From Micromussa lordhowensis (Eukaryota; Cnidaria; Anthozoa; Scleractinia; Lobophylliidae): a stretch of DNA of 64,000 nt. The position numbers and the translations under genes were made by a program. Below are positions 56,798 through 64,000 of the stretch, piece after piece (within the stretch, counting starts at the first letter, position 1; every line of letters begins with the position of its first letter). The stretch spans positions 38,676,837-38,740,836 of the forward strand of contig OZ026599.1 in assembly GCA_964020085.1 (NCBI GenBank). The letters are read 5' to 3'. The notes beneath the pieces are model-generated. The model made no database searches. It was given only the letters and a program-made list of their open reading frames with translations, and had not been told where the DNA came from.

Positions 56798-57454
56798 ATG
56801 GAACGACGCGAGGCTTTTCGATTTCACACCCCTTCTAGTCTGTTGGTGGTGGGTCCTTCAGGGTGTGGCAAGACAATGTTTACCACCAAACTCTTTCTGA
56901 ACAACCTCGATTTGTTTCGTACCACACCATCCCAAATACATTATTGCTACGGGGTGTGGCAAGACGGGTTTCAACCTATGAAAGAACGGGGGATCAAGTT
57001 CCACGAAGGCGTTCCAGACACAGATCAATTGAAAACGTGGTTTCCTAAAGGCGGATTTCTCGTGTTGGACGATCTAATGGCTGAAGGAGGAAACGATAAA
57101 CGGGTGTTGGATCAATTCACCAAACATTCTCACCATCAGAATGTCACCGTGCTCTACTTATGTCAAGACATGTTTCCACCTGGGAAATATGCCAAGAGTA
57201 TTTCCAGAAACGCCCATTACACCATAGCCTTCAAGAATCCCCGTGATCAATTAAGCATAAAAAATTTACTGTTACAGGCGTTTCCCACCCAATGGCAAGT
57301 TTTACAAGGCACGTTTCAACGTTTGACAGAACGTCTGTTTGGCTACATGGTCTTGGATTTACATCCTGGCAGTTCAGACGATCAAAGGATTCTCAGTCAC
57401 CTTTTAAAGGACGAAGGATGTATGAGATGTCACAAATTCATCGAGACACCATGA
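56798..57454 (+). CDS. Packaging ATPase (A32/FtsK-HerA type), intact
   Basis: 218 residues. Walker A is GPSGCGKT at residues 19-26; Walker B is FLVLDD at residues 87-92. A downstream polar stretch VTVLYLCQD fits the sensor strand. Such ATPases pump genomic DNA into capsids in Polintons and related viruses. C-terminal CMRCHKF may bind zinc. Its stop overlaps the next start. About 165 bp of AT-rich spacer separate it from the protease gene. Confidence 0.9.
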   Translation: MERREAFRFHTPSSLLVVGPSGCGKTMFTTKLFLNNLDLFRTTPSQIHYCYGVWQDGFQPMKERGIKFHEGVPDTDQLKTWFPKGGFLVLDDLMAEGGNDKRVLDQFTKHSHHQNVTVLYLCQDMFPPGKYAKSISRNAHYTIAFKNPRDQLSIKNLLLQAFPTQWQVLQGTFQRLTERLFGYMVLDLHPGSSDDQRILSHLLKDEGCMRCHKFIETP

Positions 57455-58008
57455 TGAGCTCTTCCCAGGATTCAATCACTACGGTATCTCTAATGAACGG
57501 ATCCAAGAAAAGCGCCCAACTGTTAAACAAAGATTTGCTGTACCGACTGGATGGGTTGTTTGCCTTTTACCACCGTCAGTGGTGGTGTCATCGCCAGATG
57601 TTTTACCGCTTTAAGTGGTGTCACGGTTGTTTGAACGCTTTGGCATTAATCATCGTGGCAGCAGGCATCGTCGTAGGATCCGTCTTGGAAAACAGTCTCC
57701 TGATTGCCTGTTTAACTGCTGCTGGAACTGTGATTAAGGGATGGAATGATTTCAAAAAGTTTTCGTTCAAAATCGACATGTGTCGCTTTGCCTACACCAC
57801 TTACGACAAAACATTGATCGAATTGAGAACCTACGTGCGAGGACTTCCGATGGAGGAGTTTGAGGGATCTTTGATCAAGATGCAAACCTTGGATGACACA
57901 ATCACTGATTTCACACCCCCTGTGTCTGACAAGTGTGTGCAAGAATATGAACAGCGATTTCGCTACGACCACGTCGATAAAAGCACGAGCACCTACGCGT
58001 ACGTGTGA
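57451..58008 (+). CDS. Two-TM protein with SLATT-like layout (185 aa)
   Basis: Residues before the membrane part are amphipathic and tryptophan-rich (FYHRQWWCHRQMFYRFKW). Two hydrophobic helices follow (ALALIIVAAGIVVGSVL and LLIACLTAAGTVI) with a very short turn. The rest is a long soluble helix (WNDFKKFSFKIDMCRF and onward). WW-containing N-helix, paired TMs and a long C-helix match the SLATT fold, known from bacterial defence systems as a membrane effector. Family assignment is by eye; a simple virion membrane protein is the alternative. Start and ATPase stop overlap (ATGATGA). Confidence 0.55.
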   Translation: MMSSSQDSITTVSLMNGSKKSAQLLNKDLLYRLDGLFAFYHRQWWCHRQMFYRFKWCHGCLNALALIIVAAGIVVGSVLENSLLIACLTAAGTVIKGWNDFKKFSFKIDMCRFAYTTYDKTLIELRTYVRGLPMEEFEGSLIKMQTLDDTITDFTPPVSDKCVQEYEQRFRYDHVDKSTSTYAYV

Positions 58009-58023
58009 GTGGTAGTAGGTGTC

Positions 58024-58221
58024 ATGAAGAGCAAGTGAACAGTTCGTAGAAAACCAAGGAGACGTAAGAAGACACAAAAAGGGGGATTGTTACCATTAGC
58101 AGCTCTCATTCCAGCTTTAGTGGCAGCAGGGAAGGCGGCGGCGCTTGGTGGAATCTCTGGTGCAGCTGGTTACGGTGTGAAAAAGGGTTTGGAAGCTGCT
58201 TCGCGTAAACGTAGAAGATGA
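58024..58221 (+). pseudogene. Small hydrophobic-basic virion-type protein, in-frame TGA
   Basis: ATG 58024 gives MKSK, then an in-frame TGA at 58036, then a basic stretch and TQKGGLLPLAALIPALV, an alanine/glycine-rich hydrophobic core and a basic end (ASRKRRR). The architecture resembles small adenovirus-type core or membrane-active peptides. The QKGG-L word could be a protease site. Stop overlaps the next start (ATGA). Confidence 0.55.
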
Positions 58222-58439
58222 AAAATAAACCAAAGACAAGGAAAAGAACTAGACAGCGAGGCGGAGCATGGACTCGACGTAAACATGATTACAGGCAACG
58301 TGGAGGTGCATTGTTGACTGTTCTCAAGAACGCAGCCAAGATCGGGTACAAGCTCGGAAAGGACAAGAAGTATAAGAGAATGGGTGCAAAGGGTGTCACA
58401 GGCAGTTACAGTAGACGTCCTGCACCGTGGGAAGTATGA
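58218..58439 (+). CDS. Small basic protein with two RQRGGA sites (73 aa)
   Basis: Very basic N-terminus (MKNKPKTRKRTRQRGGAW), then a second RQRGGALLTVLKNAAKIG. The repeated RQRGGA words look like cleavage sites for the element's adenain-like protease (inference). Stop overlaps the next start (ATGA). Confidence 0.55.
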   Translation: MKNKPKTRKRTRQRGGAWTRRKHDYRQRGGALLTVLKNAAKIGYKLGKDKKYKRMGAKGVTGSYSRRPAPWEV

Positions 58440-58753
58440 TTCGGTTACGAAGACAACGCCCTTTCTTGGAGGCTATTCTAAAAGAGGCCAATCGAAACAG
58501 GAGACAAGAGATGTTAGAACATGCTAATGCAGATCAAATCAATGCCGTGAGCGAAATGGTGCTCAACCTATTACGAAACAGAATACCCCTTCATCCGATT
58601 ACCATGGCTAAACTTCATCGCCATAAGACAACGCTACGTGAGGTGGGGAAACGCAAAAACTCGGTCAAGAGGCGAAGAGAACATCTCCGAGAACAAAAAG
58701 GTAGTGGATTCTGGCGAGGTTTAAAGGAGGTGTTCCGAGCATGTCGATGTTAA
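58436..58753 (+). CDS. Conserved Polinton-type small protein (105 aa)
   Basis: ATG 58436 gives MIRLRRQRPFLEAILKEANR, a helical middle (DQINAVSEMVLNLLRN) and a basic tail ending EQKGSGFWRGLKEVFRACRC. I recall similar short frames from cnidarian Polintons, but not a function. Overlaps the next gene by 13 bases. Confidence 0.5.
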   Translation: MIRLRRQRPFLEAILKEANRNRRQEMLEHANADQINAVSEMVLNLLRNRIPLHPITMAKLHRHKTTLREVGKRKNSVKRRREHLREQKGSGFWRGLKEVFRACRC

Positions 58754-59226
58754 ACACGAGAGATGCCCACGGTTATCCACTGCAAGGTTACGACGAATGT
58801 GGTCCTTACCTACCACTTCTAAAAGAAGTTGTCACGAAATCCAATGCCAAAGAGACACAAGGCAACGACACCTTGACGAGACTCGTACAACTCCTGCAAG
58901 CTGCCAACGCTCGTGAAGACAAACTCAAAGAAGAAACGGAGCTTTTGAATAGAAAATACAACAGCTTGTACCGAGAACACATGGCTTTAAAGTACGAGGA
59001 CTTCTGCGAATCGTGTCAAACGAAGCGAGAGATCACACCGCCCGGTAAGACCATTACACTGTGCGACGAGTGTGGCGAAGGCAAGAAAACCATCCATAGT
59101 CTTCGCCTACAACTTGAAAAGAAACAAGAAGAAGTGAGATATTGGCAAGATTGTTACGAGACCTTATTGGGTGAGCATTTCGAGCATGACAGAAGAAGTC
59201 ATGATGGTGCCCAAGAAAGAGTTTGA
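58741..59226 (+). CDS. Coiled-coil protein with paired CxxC motifs (161 aa)
   Basis: Heptad-rich helices (EDKLKEETELLNRKYNSLYR and the C-terminal LEKKQEEVRYWQDCYETLL) flank a possible zinc ribbon: CESCQTK and LCDECGEG. Function unknown. Overlaps the next gene by about 40 bases in another frame. Confidence 0.5.
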   Translation: MSMLNTRDAHGYPLQGYDECGPYLPLLKEVVTKSNAKETQGNDTLTRLVQLLQAANAREDKLKEETELLNRKYNSLYREHMALKYEDFCESCQTKREITPPGKTITLCDECGEGKKTIHSLRLQLEKKQEEVRYWQDCYETLLGEHFEHDRRSHDGAQERV

Positions 59227-59802
59227 CCAATTGGTTCAGTATTACAAAGGAGAAATCACCGACAACGCCTTGTTGAACAAGGCGGGTCGATTGGCCGGCG
59301 AAAGTCACGTGATACTCCGTGATAAATCGATTCCAGATTCGATTGCCGTCAAGAAAATTAAACCTTTAGCTCGTCAGAGAGGTCGCTTAACCAAACGTTT
59401 CAGACAAATTGGCCCTTTGTCGAGCAATAGTATTGATGTCGACGAAGTGGAGGAGGAGGAGGAAGGAGATTTGGTGAAGGGTCCGCTGGAAACCATGTTC
59501 AAACAATTGATCAAGAATACTTCTCGAGGTACGAAGACACCTAAAGTCAAGGAAGAAGCTAAATCGTCTACGTCAGGTGTTAAAAAGAAACCACCCGCTG
59601 CTAAGACAATCACTCCACCACCTGACTCAGAACTGGGAACGCTCAAAGAAAGGCTGACATTCTCCTGGGTAAAGACAAACGCAAAGGCAAGGGCAAACGT
59701 AAAAACGAGGCCGAACGTTTAAAACCCACGAGCGGCTGGGAAGACTGGGCTGAGGGTAAGAAACTGAGAAGAAATCTACAACACGATTATGACACGACCT
59801 AA
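59186..59802 (+). pseudogene. Acidic-basic linker protein of the Polinton, frameshifted
   Basis: ATG 59186 gives MTEEVMMVPKKEFDQLVQYY, then KAGRLAGESHVILRDKSIP and an acidic run VDEVEEEEEGD. A frame change near 59655 separates it from the C-terminal part (KGKRKNEAERLKPTSGWEDW) that ends in TAA at 59800-59802. No known domain. Probably virion-associated given its place. Overlaps the next gene by 14 bases. Confidence 0.5.
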
Positions 59803-60139
59803 GGCCCGTACGCGCAAGCACTGTCAACGAGGGCGTGGTTTTGACATTCAAAAATGGCTGGGCAAAACGGGGATTGAATTTCATTGGCCTGGGTACCAAT
59901 ACATGGGGCCTGGGACCAAGTTGGCAAAGAGACTCAAACGTGGTGATCCGGGCATCAATCGACTGGACAAGATTGCCAAACAGCACGATATCGATTACAG
60001 TCACGCTAAGAATTTGAGAGACAAGTGGAAAGCCGACGCTAAAATGATCAAGGCCATCGAAAAGTTACCCGGGAACAAGACGCTAACAGAAAAGATTGTG
60101 AAAAGAATCATGCAGGCGAAGAAAAAGTTAAAATTGTAA
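59789..60139 (+). CDS. PLA2-like (HDxxY) protein (116 aa)
   Basis: Contains YMGPGTKLAKRL (residues 38-49) and KQHDIDYSHAKNL with HDxxY at 66-70. GPG calcium loop plus HDxxY is the signature of the parvovirus-type secreted phospholipase A2 fold, which helps virions cross membranes. It also occurs in other small DNA viruses and Polinton-like elements. The very basic start (MTRPKARTRKHCQRGRG) suggests capsid or DNA association. Polyadenylation signal AATAAA at 60176-60181 follows. Intact. Confidence 0.7.
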   Translation: MTRPKARTRKHCQRGRGFDIQKWLGKTGIEFHWPGYQYMGPGTKLAKRLKRGDPGINRLDKIAKQHDIDYSHAKNLRDKWKADAKMIKAIEKLPGNKTLTEKIVKRIMQAKKKLKL

Positions 60140-60175
60140 TCAATTCTCCCTTTGCAATTCATGTTGTTATTATTC

Positions 60176-60181
60176 AATAAA
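60176..60181 (+). terminator. Polyadenylation signal for the rightward Polinton genes
   Basis: AATAAA lies 37 bases after the last stop and just before the terminal repeat. Confidence 0.6.
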
Positions 60182-60212
60182 ACTTCACAAAAGAAATATC
60201 CGACTTTGTGTT

Positions 60213-60330
60213 AACAAAAACACGGAAACGAGATTAATGACGTCATTTCTCAACCGTCAAAGGGGGCGGGGCTTCTGGTTACCATGGGTACGTCAAACTC
60301 AAGAAAACAATAGAACTCCTTTCCATAACA
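60213..60330. repeat. Tandem extra copy of the inner terminal-repeat segment
   Basis: About 118 bp nearly identical to 60331-60448 (both hold AAAACACGGAAACGAG, TGACGTCA and AGGGGGCGGGGC-type words). The left terminus has only one copy. Confidence 0.85.
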
Positions 60331-60507
60331 AAAACACGGAAACGAGATTAATGACGTCATTTCTCAACCGTCAAGGGGGGCGGGGCTCCTGGTTATTATG
60401 GATACGTCAAACTCAAGAAAACAATAGAACTCCTTTCCATAACAATGCCTTTTCATTTGCATTACAATACCTGTCAAATACGTACTGGACTAGCCCATAC
60501 CACTACT
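60331..60507. repeat. Polinton right terminal inverted repeat
   Basis: Inverted copy of 33139-33313. Ends CCACTACT, followed by the target duplication GGTATA at 60508-60513. Confidence 0.92.
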
Positions 60508-60796
60508 GGTATATATGGAAGTATCATTACATTATAAAGCATGTGAAGAGAAGACGTTGAAAGATTAAAACTAGATCTACAAATCATACCAATGGATTCA
60601 GATATTTTACTGCTAGGCTAGATATATGAGACTTCCAAGTTATGTTGTCATCTAAAACTACCCCAACTGCCAAGAAAGACTGTTTCACAATGACATGTGC
60701 AAAGGTTCTCTCATTAATAACAACATAAATACAACCAAGGCTCCAAAGGATGGTGGGATACAGCCAACAGAATACATGTAACTGGTAGAAAGACAC
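60508..60796 (-). pseudogene. LINE-A reverse transcriptase, middle part
   Basis: Minus strand. GVVLDDNITWKSHIS and, in a shifted frame, KISESIGMICRSSF and MLYNVMILPYI are standard LINE RT words (FLGVxLDxxLTWxxHI...LYxxLIxPYL). It ends exactly at the Polinton border and resumes at 33138 with LNYCNLVW. Confidence 0.8.
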
Positions 60797-60799
60797 AGG

Positions 60800-62050
60800 G
60801 TACCCTTGTTAGCTCAGTGATTTCCCCTGACATCATCAAAACATATTTCCAGACCATCAACACTGATGACACATACAAGGCTCCTATGCATCTGCAAAAT
60901 TATATACCAGTAGGAACCTAGTAGTCTCCCAACTGTGAATGAATGTGATGTAAGAAACACAATACATACAACTATGACCCTTGTCAAGTGCCAACATATT
61001 TGGCTTGAGCAACTAGACAGGGATGCGGATTTTGTCAGAGCCTTTTCAATCGGTGTTTAGTAAGGATTCTTACTCAGTCTCCCATCGCGTTCTGTGCAAA
61101 AAGATAGTGTCAAAAGACATTAACCCATACATTAGGAACTGGATTGGTGTGATCGCCAACAGAGAGCAGAGGTTGATGAAGTGGTTTTGTAATTATAACA
61201 TGGTCAACTGATATCAAACCTGTTAACCTTCTAACCCAACTGATGAAATGTGCTGATATCACAACAAGTGTACCTGGGACAATTGGCCTTAATCACACTG
61301 ATTCATCGCATCAGGAAGTAGCAAACATCAAACGCTGGGCTGATGATAACATGATGAAGCTGAACATGAAAAAGATCTTTGAGATGGTTGTTGAAGGTAA
61401 AACCAGGATGCCCCTCCCAGAGTCCATCAGTGGAATAGGTAGGAAGAGTGAACTAAAGCTGTTAGGAGTTACAGCCAATGCAGATCCATGTAATTGGGAC
61501 GCTCAATTCAAAATATGCTTAGTAAAGCAAGTTCTAGACTGTACATTCTGAAGGTTGCAAATACGGCCACTCACTACAAGAGCTTACACTGCTGTTTGAC
61601 AGCCTTATAGTGTCACTTTTCACCTATGTGATTGAAGTGTGGGATTGTGCCCATTATAGTAAATATCTCTCCCAAATTGATGGGTGTAACAAGAGGGCTC
61701 TATGTCATGGTTATACCAGCAAATATACACCCATAACTGATGTAATTAGAATCAAAGATAGGCTACTATAGGATAAGATAACTACTAATAGTACTCATCC
61801 CCTCGATGAACTGCTTTAACCCCAGAGATCAAGGAGCCTTAGGAAAATGGGACACCCTTACATTCTGCCATTGTGTCAGAGTTACAGATAAACGTCATAA
61901 ACAGATGCCTTTTCAATGTTATGCTTCTTTTTCATACCTTGTACATAGCTTGTAATTAGTTTTTATAGCAATAAGTTATATGAAATTGTAAGTCCAGACG
62001 AATGACTCTGGGCAGGTTTTCTTTGCCATTTTTATTTTATTATACATTCA
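60800..62050 (+). pseudogene. Second LINE (LINE-B), reverse transcriptase fragment, + strand
   Basis: Broken frames carry RT words in order: PTVNECDVRNTI (about 60930), DINPYIRNWIGVIANREQR, VANIKRWADDNMMKLNMKK, LKLLGVTANADPCNWD and a tail with RDQGALRKWDTL. This is a LINE family distinct from LINE-A, 5'-truncated. It interrupts LINE-A, which reads on the minus strand on both sides. Confidence 0.75.
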
Positions 62051-62059
62051 TTCATTCAA

Positions 62060-62510
62060 CATTAAAGTTAGGTTTTTTGCCATGGTTTAAATTCCATAAA
62101 ATTTGTTTTAGTTAAATTCAAAGAGAGTCAGTTTGCTTTGAAACATTTTGACAGTTTAATTAAGTCACAGTTTAGAGTACTAATTAAGAAGTCTTGGTCT
62201 TTGTGTGAGATGAATAAAATTGTGTTGTCTGCGAATAACATGACTCAAGGTTTGAAGCATTGTTCAAGTCATTTATGTATAGGATAAAAAATAGCGGGCC
62301 TTGTGGAACCTCGCAGTAGATCTTATGGGGCGTTGATCTCAGTCCGTTATAGTCAACAAATTGAGATCTCTCATTCAAGTAACTTTATACCCATTCTACA
62401 TTGTAACACCACTCCCTGAATACCGTGATAGAGTTTTTCAAAGAGAATTTTGTGATTCGCAGTGTCAAAGGCCTTAGAAAGATCTGCATGTAAACATGGC
62501 TTCTGGTATT
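62060..62510 (-). pseudogene. LINE-A reverse transcriptase, upstream part
   Basis: Minus strand: RSQFVDYNGLRSTPHKIYCE, VPQGPLFFILYINDL (with the usual residues between G and P lost) and a frame with LFADNTILFISHK, LSLNLTKTNFM. This is the RT palm region that should precede the segment at 60508-60796. Confidence 0.78.
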
Positions 62511-62686
62511 TCCCGTGGTTGCAGAACCACGAATTTCAAGTAAATCCGTGAAATCCCACGAAATTCACAAAACACACAAAATGCCCCGAAATTTACTAAA
62601 ACTTGTACCACATACAGGTTGGTACAACATATTTGAAACTTATCAAGGCTGTTGGAGCTGTTTACTTGAAGTAAACTCGCAAATTT

Positions 62687-63607
62687 ATGGTGGAACTCCA
62701 TCACTGCAACAAGGACGCCATGTTAAAGAAGCATGTAAATACAAGTTACGCTCTGACCTTGAATAAATGTCATCCATCTATTCACTTTACGATGGAGATA
62801 GCCGACAGCAACAAGTTACCTTTCCTTGGCATGATGATAGAAAAGAAAGGCTGCGAACTGGTAACCAGCGTATACCGAAAACCAACGAACAATGGTCTCC
62901 TTTTACATTTTCAGAGCCACGTGGATATGCGCTACAAGAAGTCATTGATTAGAACCATGTTACACCGAACCTACCGCCTTTCATCTTCCTGGGAATCGAT
63001 CGTAAGAGAATGCGACCATCTTAAAGGGATGTTCTTTAAACTGGGATACCCGGATAGACTGGTTGATGCCACCATTACCTCGTTCTTAAACTCAGTCCTT
63101 GTGGATAAAGATCAAGTTAAGAAGAACAACGCCATGTCGGAGAGAAACATCGTTCGGGTCGTACTACCTTTCAAAGATCAGAGATCTGCAGACTTCGTCC
63201 GGAAACAGCTCAAGGATCTTGGCAACAACATCGGCAATCCAATACAAACGGTATTCACGAGTCCAAAAATTGGCGAGCAACTTCAAATTCAGGAGAGGAA
63301 ACCACCCGTCGTTAGCCGGCAATGTGTTGTTTATGAATTTAAATGTGATCTGTGCGATACGGATTATATCGGCTACACTACTCGTCACCTCCATCAGCGA
63401 ATTGAAGAACATAGAGCCTCCGCCGTTGGTACACATGTGAAAGGTTGCCACGGAACTTCAAACCCCGAGCTTCTGAAGCAGTTTTCCGTTTTAAAGAGAT
63501 GTCAGGGAAAGCTTGATTGTCTTATCCGCGAAATGCTCTTCATCCGTGAGAGAAAACCGAAGTTGAACACACAAGCGGACTCAATTCGCGCGAAAGTATT
63601 TGTTTAG
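62687..63607 (+). CDS. Penelope-like element RT C-terminal part with GIY-YIG endonuclease (5'-truncated)
   Basis: From about 62747 the frame reads RT words NKLPFLGMMIEKKG and SVYRKPTNN, a helical linker, then the GIY-YIG type domain: CVVYEFKCDLCDTDYIGYTT followed by HLHQRIEEHR. The frame closes after RERKPKLNTQADSIRAKVF. Canonical Penelope-like elements have RT plus a C-terminal GIY-YIG nuclease with a cysteine-rich insert, as here. The N-terminal RT half is missing from this copy. A degenerate hammerhead-like stretch lies at 63703-63735. Confidence 0.85.
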   Translation: MVELHHCNKDAMLKKHVNTSYALTLNKCHPSIHFTMEIADSNKLPFLGMMIEKKGCELVTSVYRKPTNNGLLLHFQSHVDMRYKKSLIRTMLHRTYRLSSSWESIVRECDHLKGMFFKLGYPDRLVDATITSFLNSVLVDKDQVKKNNAMSERNIVRVVLPFKDQRSADFVRKQLKDLGNNIGNPIQTVFTSPKIGEQLQIQERKPPVVSRQCVVYEFKCDLCDTDYIGYTTRHLHQRIEEHRASAVGTHVKGCHGTSNPELLKQFSVLKRCQGKLDCLIREMLFIRERKPKLNTQADSIRAKVFV

Positions 63608-63702
63608 AATATTTTATCGCGCGCGCACTAATTCGTTGGCTGACGTTACAAACCACTTAATTTTAAACTTGAACTGACCGTTACATTCATCACTTGAAAA
63701 TG

Positions 63703-63735
63703 AAGTCAAGATGACTTCGAAACGTCGTGTCATAT
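63703..63735 (+). ncRNA. Degenerate hammerhead-like motif between Penelope copies
   Basis: GTCAAGATGACTTCGAAACG, followed by TCGTGTC, resembles the CUGAAGA...GAAAC-GUC core found in Penelope-like terminal repeats, with core mismatches. Low certainty. Confidence 0.3.
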
Positions 63736-63794
63736 CGCTCATTTTTGTAACCAAATGAATGTCGTTTTTAGTAGGTTTTATGTAGTTTTATGTT

Positions 63795-64000
63795 TTAAGC
63801 GCTGATGAAAAAAGGTCTCGTGAAAGCGCTCAATCGTTTAAAAACGTGATGACATCGTTGTAACCAAACCGGACAAAGGCTCTGGAATTGTTATCATGGA
63901 TAAATCCGAGTATCTTCGTCTTCTTAGCGCAGCCTCAATCGACGATACAACTAAATTTTCACCCACCGAAACATTATCACCCACTTCTTCAGAAGGAGAA
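63795..64000 (+). CDS. Second Penelope-like element copy, RT N-terminal part, runs off window
   Basis: Reading DEKRSRESAQSFKN, then after a frame change DDIVVTKPDKGSGIVIMD and KSEYLRLL. PDKGxGIVIMD is the opening word of the Penelope RT. It follows the first copy by about 190 bases in the same orientation, the tandem layout usual for this class. Truncated by the window end. Confidence 0.7.

Larger units (their letters stand above)
33139..60507. mobile_element. Polinton/Maverick (27.4 kb) with host-type ARM-TIR-SAM cargo and nested BEL element
   Basis: Complete element bounded by terminal inverted repeats (33139-33313 and 60331-60507), starting AGTAGTGGTATGGG and ending CCCATACCACTACT, with GGTATA duplications outside. 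It encodes PolB (left, minus strand) and integrase, capsid proteins, protease and packaging ATPase (right, plus strand), the core set of Polintons. Without the 6.2-kb BEL insertion it is about 21.1 kb. PolB, integrase and major capsid carry stops or frameshifts, so it cannot move alone. LINE-A reading frame on both sides shows it landed in an older LINE. Between PolB and integrase lie 8 kb containing an intact ARM-TIR-SAM gene and small nested repeats. Confidence 0.95.

Noticed and set aside
63795..63835. Hammerhead ribozyme (CTGATGA...GAAA)
   Set aside because: The words lie in a Penelope coding stretch (DEKRSRESAQ), and the flanks pair with each other, which does not match the hammerhead layout.

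Overview
The window looks like nuclear DNA of an animal, most likely an anthozoan cnidarian (coral or sea anemone). The reasons are spliced genes with GT-AG introns, an AT-rich background, an ARM-TIR-SAM type gene, and a mix of repeats (Polinton, BEL/Pao, Penelope-like, LINEs, many short inverted-repeat elements). The species call is inference. One assembly gap (200 N, 18801-19000) lies inside a coding exon.

Left third (1-21.6 kb): the 3' part of one large + strand gene in 15 visible exons. It joins a kinesin motor domain to an FHA domain, a long charged coiled coil and a C-terminal PH domain. The FHA and PH domains resemble the LL5/PHLDB family. The motor keeps its ATP-binding loop but has lost the switch I arginine and the switch II glutamate. 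Its introns hold a Mutator-like non-autonomous element, a Penelope-type 3' relic and several tandem or palindromic repeats. From 21.6 to 32.2 kb the sequence is mainly non-coding, with several TA- and hAT-type miniature elements and two exons of an unrecognised minus-strand gene.

Centre and right (33,139-60,507): a complete, partly decayed Polinton/Maverick of 27.4 kb. Its ends are exact: inverted terminal repeats starting AG and ending CT, flanked by the 6-bp target duplication GGTATA. It sits inside an older minus-strand LINE whose reverse-transcriptase reading continues on both sides. Leftward runs a spliced, broken protein-primed DNA polymerase B gene. Rightward runs a tightly packed series of overlapping genes: chromodomain integrase, minor capsid candidate, small basic proteins, major capsid, adenain-like protease, packaging ATPase, a two-TM SLATT-like protein, more small basic proteins, a CxxC coiled-coil protein and a PLA2-like protein. 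The major capsid gene is split by a 6.2-kb BEL/Pao retrotransposon with nearly identical LTRs.

Between the polymerase and integrase lies an intact, intronless 673-codon gene with the order ARM repeats - TIR - SAM and an N-terminal myristoylation-type motif. TIR domains of this kind act in NAD-dependent innate immunity or cell death. It lies inside the exact Polinton boundaries, so it is cargo, and it is open while the element's polymerase, integrase and major capsid genes are broken. This is the most notable feature of the window.

Right flank (60.5-64 kb): the rest of the host LINE, interrupted by a second LINE on the + strand, then two tandem Penelope-like element copies. The first carries a GIY-YIG endonuclease domain and the second runs off the window edge.
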